From Larus michahellis (Eukaryota > Chordata > Aves > Charadriiformes > Laridae): 64,000 bases of DNA. A program made the position numbers and the translations under genes. Positions 60,347 to 64,000 of the stretch are shown here, one piece after another. Every line of letters starts with the position of its first letter. Position 1 is the stretch's first letter. A model generated the notes under the pieces. The model saw only the letters and a list, made by a program, of their open reading frames with translations. It did no database searches and was not told where the DNA came from. Location of the stretch: the NCBI RefSeq assembly GCF_964199755.1, contig NC_133897.1, positions 135,598,125-135,662,124 on the forward strand, written 5' to 3'.

Positions 60347-62586
60347 GTATAAGAGGAGACCAAAGAGAGAACTTTAATTATTGTCCTTTTATTTCTGTGA
60401 TATTTAAATGTTAGGATTAAACACTCATGTATTGTCTGATCAAACAGAGCTAGGTGATAGACCCACCATCTTAAATTTTTTTTAAGTTTTGAAATCACAC
60501 CACCACAAAAAAATTGATAAGACTCTAGCACGTAACAAAAAGAAGACGGAAACTAGTATATATTTCAGTGTTTTGTGCTTTCTGTATTCTTTTGGAAGCG
60601 GAGGTACCAAGCTGCATGAAAAAATTAAAAATATCTTGTAAAAAAAAGCCATGCTTTTTTCTGACCTTGCAAAGTATTTATTTCATGTTCACCTTTCATT
60701 ATAATATGGTTTAAGACAGCATGTTGTTTAATTTGAAGCAGCTCTTCTCTACCTGCAAAAAATAACAGCCATTAGAACCTCAAACAAATGCCAAACATAC
60801 TGATATCAATCCATAGCAAATAATGTTTCATATAATACAATGTACTAAAATGATTTTTTATATAGTAAGTGTGGGGGGGAAAAAGCATCAAACCTTGAAA
60901 CTTCTTAAGGATTTTTATGACAGAGGTCTGATCTATCATCACATCTGTAATATATCCTAACTCATCACTGGGTTTCAAAGTGGTGCTGGCACACTCGGAA
61001 CCAGTGTCTCCCCATTGGGGTAAGCAGTTCTCTCACTGTCCTCCCGGGCGGGAGGTTAATTCATGGCTCAGGATCTCTTGATTCCAGACCACCAAAATCT
61101 GATGCAGCTTGAAAATGACTCCATGAAGTTGAATTGTGTAATTCCTCCTTTTTGGCTCTTCAGTCTCTCGGTTTTTGACAAAATCCTGCAAGGAGAGTTA
61201 GATCATCCTTGGGTTTGAGACTCAAACTGAGCTCATTCCCTATTATAATCTTCCTCAGGAACATGGAGATGTTTCAAGCCAAGGAGAACCCCCCAAAACA
61301 GGAGCATAATGATGTCTTTGCAGACCCACAGAATATTATATGTGTGCACAAACTCAACATACTGGAATGAGTTAAAAATCCGTTCATGTGAAAGAAGGAG
61401 AATTTTAAGTGCAATGGTTACACAAGGGCAACAAAAACAAAAAATATGTTGCTGTTTTTATTGTTAAGGTGGCATGAAGGAAAAAAGAGATCAGACCTAA
61501 TTAAAAAGTTCCTGTCTGTATTATAAGTAAATAAATAAATAAATAAACAAACAAACAAACAAACAAACAAAATCAGCTTACAAAGATAGGCTGAAAACAC
61601 CCCTGCAATACTTGAAGAGTCCATGTTGGGATATACTCCGGAACTATAAGTATCTTAGAAGAGTAGAGACAAAGGTATTGGGAGTTAAAACAAATGCCAC
61701 TTTTGCATTTGTGATAGCCTCTTTCTAAGGGGCATTGTTCATTTAGTTATAAAATAAACCATCTTGTTATGAACAAACGATTCCTGATCTGGGAATCAGC
61801 CTGATTTGCAAACCATAGAGCAGGCCAGAGCAGATAAGTTAACTCTACTGAGAACCTGAAAGGTCTTAGCGCCTTAAGTATTCCTAGGTGCTGTGTACTT
61901 TTACATCACTCATAAAGTATTGTCTTGGATTCATAAGAAAAGAATTACTTGCCAAGACAGGAGTTCCTTGAGGAAGTAGAGGCCAGCACTGGAGTTTCAA
62001 GCTGACATTAAAAACAAAGGAAAGTAAATATGTGACAAAGAGTAAACTAATGATCACATTTTTAAGTGCCTTTCCTGGTATGAATCAGGTTTCTTCTTTG
62101 TTGACAGTAGTGGATATTTTAGCATATTTGGGGAAACAGCTCTTTTAAGTGCCACATAAATTTTTGGTTCAAGGTGAGAAAAATGAGACCCTGGTAGGGC
62201 TGCATTTACTGTAGCGGTTCATTCCAGCCCACTGGAATCTTTAGTGTCAACTTAAAATTCCAGAGAAACCTTTATTAAGGGAATAGGCACAAGGAAATAA
62301 ATGCAAGGATTGTATTTATGGAGAAGTATTTTGCAGAGATGATATTTAAAATCTAGACCAAATGCTAGAAGAGACAGAGGATGACAATACAATTTAATTA
62401 CAGTGTGCTGTTAGTACAGTGTTAAGGTTTTTACACTCACTGTACATTTTACGTTAGAATCTTAACAGTCTTAAACACGTACCTATAGCTGAATACACTC
62501 ATGGTAATATGCATCCTCATTTCTTTTGTCCTTATTGGAACTTACTGCTTTATCTTCTAATGAGTCTGCTGTTTTTTTTTCTTGAG
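60347..62586 (+). other. HNF4G: HNF4G intron 5, only a microsatellite seen
   Basis: A 2.2-kb GT-AG intron. A short G+C-rich hairpin-like CCTCCCGGGCGGGAGG occurs at about 61040-61055. No transposon family was recognised. Confidence 0.8.
61525..61572 (+). repeat. compound (AAAT)n(AAAC)n microsatellite
   Basis: About five AAAT units pass directly into about six AAAC units within intron 5. Confidence 0.95.
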
Positions 62587-62674
62587 GTTGCCCTGCTAAG
62601 AGCACACGCTGGAGAACACTTGTTGCTTGGAGCAGCGAAACGGTCCATGGCGTATAAGGATATTTTACTTTTAG
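62587..62674 (+). CDS. HNF4G: HNF4G coding exon 6: ligand-binding domain, helices 4-5
   Basis: The acceptor TTTTTTTTCTTGAG precedes 62587. Residues 215-243 read [20 protein letters not shown] and end in KDILLLG. Arg219 in LLRAHAG corresponds to the arginine that holds the carboxylate of the bound fatty acid in HNF4A and HNF4G structures. The exon stops in phase 1 at a GTAAAT donor (62675). The protein is therefore incomplete: about 200 residues, covering the rest of the ligand-binding domain, AF-2 and the F domain, must be encoded beyond 64000. Confidence 0.97.
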
Positions 62675-62820
62675 GTAAATATTGGTTTTGTTTTAATTAA
62701 TAATGATGATATTATAGTACATTAGCAACCATGTAATCACTTAAGTGGGACGACTGTTCTGGCACAATCAAAGCAATGCATTCTGTGAATGCTAAATAGC
62801 TATTAATGACATATTGTCAC

Positions 62821-62875
62821 GTGCCAGCAAAAGCAGGTGGACAGTTTTGTGCCAGCAAAAGCAGGTGGACAGTTT
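62821..62875 (+). repeat. 28-bp tandem duplication in HNF4G intron 6
   Basis: GTGCCAGCAAAAGCAGGTGG followed by ACAGTTTT at 62821-62848 is repeated directly at 62849-62875 with no change except at the last base. It must be recent or polymorphic. It lies about 150 bases after exon 6. Confidence 0.95.
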
Positions 62876-62979
62876 CCTGGGAGTTTACATGGCTAAAGGT
62901 TTATTGGATACCAGAAACCACAACTTAAGGGAGTTCCTGGCAAATTGTCTCCTTATGTTATCATCCTTTCTGCACCGTT

Positions 62980-63056
62980 GTCCCGTAAAAAAAACCAACA
63001 AAACAACAACAACAAAAAAAACCCCAACCAACCAATGAACCAACCAAACAAAACCC
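62980..63056 (+). repeat. A/C-rich low-complexity tract
   Basis: This is a run of AAC- and CCAACCAA-type words almost without G or T. It directly precedes the CR1 fragment. Confidence 0.85.
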
Positions 63057-63094
63057 CTTTGCTTAACAGAGGAGCAGCCAACCTGTGGCCCAGG

Positions 63095-63175
63095 TTTTTG
63101 TCAGTGTTAGGTTGATGGTTGGGCTCGATGATCTGAAAGGTCCCTTCCAAACTAGACAATTCTACGATTCTATGT
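63095..63175 (+). mobile_element. CR1 LINE, extreme 3' end, plus strand
   Basis: GTTGGGCTCGATGATCTGAA, AGGTCCCTTCCAAACTAGAC and the tail AATTCTACGATTCTATG are the terminal CR1 block and octamers. Only about 80 bases of the element are present. Confidence 0.85.
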
Positions 63176-63179
63176 ACTA

Positions 63180-64000
63180 ATTTCAGTCTTCATGAAAACC
63201 ATTTATCTGGAGCTTTCTCAAGAGCCCTTCAGACATAGAGAAGACCCTGCAGGCTAGGAAATTGGATAGCCATGTGGGAGATGGGTGCATCCATGGCACA
63301 GGAAGGGCTCATGCCTGCATAAGCATATTCTTGGTCACTTGAAATGGCTCCTTCACTTGGTTATACAAAGAGGACATAGCTGTTTGGGAGGGGGACGTTG
63401 TTGGAATCATGGTGGAAGCATGTCTTCCTTTCGTTCATACAAGAGAGGCACAGTAATACGATGAGCTGCATGCCGGTGTGTATAGTGACGTGATGAGGCA
63501 TTTGTTAGCATTGTTTGACACAGCACCCTGCCAGTCTGAAGTGCACCCTGGCAAAAATGATCTCATTAAACGTGTGCAGCACTTGGGCTGTTTTGTGAGA
63601 AAGGGCGTAGGTCTTCTTGGACAGGATTTTTGATGTGAGGGAAGACTACGAGGTGTATGGACTCAAACTAGTTTCTTCACTGGTGGTGTGGTACAGGGAG
63701 GTTTTCTACTATTTCTTCTTCCTCTTTGGTCCTGCCTTTTTTATAGCTCTAAATCAGCTTGAATCTATTTTTACACATATTAAAAGGACAAGAAGGGCTT
63801 GTTCTGGAGATATGACTCGCACCAGGAATGCTTTCAAGTTAAAAACTATACAGATGACTAGTTCTTTCTCTAGATACAGTTTTACTGACAAAATTAACGG
63901 AAATAAAAAGGAAATATTGGCAGTTTTATTGGGATCAGTAGGTAATAAGGAAAATAAGGATAAAATAGTAAGCAAAAAATTATAGACAGTATCACCAACA
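63180..64000 (+). other. HNF4G: continuation of HNF4G intron 6, no feature seen
   Basis: No acceptor followed by the next expected HNF4 ligand-binding segment was found up to the window's end, so the next exon lies outside. The open frames here, up to 122 codons, show no known domain. Confidence 0.7.

Noticed and set aside
46729..62674. Assignment of the receptor to HNF4A or HNF4 beta
   Set aside because: HNF4A is excluded by the hinge and the [10 protein letters not shown] linker; HNF4 beta is less likely because the N-terminus and linker read like HNF4G, but only a tree with bird paralogues would settle it.
1..64000. CRISPR arrays, bacterial-type operons, tRNA or rRNA genes, or an undescribed multi-gene system
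   Set aside because: No spaced direct repeats, cloverleaf-like sequence or gene cluster was seen; the window is ordinary avian gene and intergenic DNA apart from the points listed.

Overview
The window looks like bird nuclear DNA. It carries several CR1 LINE copies, two with the avian 3' tail built on the octamer ATTCTATG, long (TTTTTC)n arrays, GT-AG introns of a few kilobases, and one split vertebrate nuclear-receptor gene. The species cannot be fixed from the sequence.

The only gene I can support is HNF4G (hepatocyte nuclear factor 4 gamma) on the + strand. Six consecutive coding exons lie between 46729 and 62674. They join in phase into 243 codons: an HNF4-type N-terminus, the complete two-zinc-finger DNA-binding domain, the hinge, and the first part of the ligand-binding domain. 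The remaining ligand-binding and F-domain exons must lie beyond 64000. A short uORF, an in-frame stop and a strong candidate 3' splice site lie just before the first coding exon.

Layout: 1-5220 is a G+C- and CpG-rich block, densest at 3985-5220, and contains a consensus 5' splice site at 4801; it looks like a promoter island. From 5220 to 46500 I find no gene, only unique AT-rich DNA, microsatellites and CR1 fragments; this may be the first intron of a long HNF4G transcript or the upstream flank. From 46500 to 64000 is HNF4G with its introns. Intron 4 holds a cluster of insertions: CR1 pieces and a dead 0.94-kb fragment derived from the coding sequence of ZC3H13, a subunit of the m6A RNA methylation machinery.

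I found no operon, CRISPR array, RNA gene, intact transposon or evident undescribed system. The points most worth checking are the ZC3H13-derived pseudogene next to an oppositely oriented CR1 end, the possible distal CpG-island promoter of HNF4G, and the HNF4A-like N-terminal extension encoded by HNF4G exon 1.
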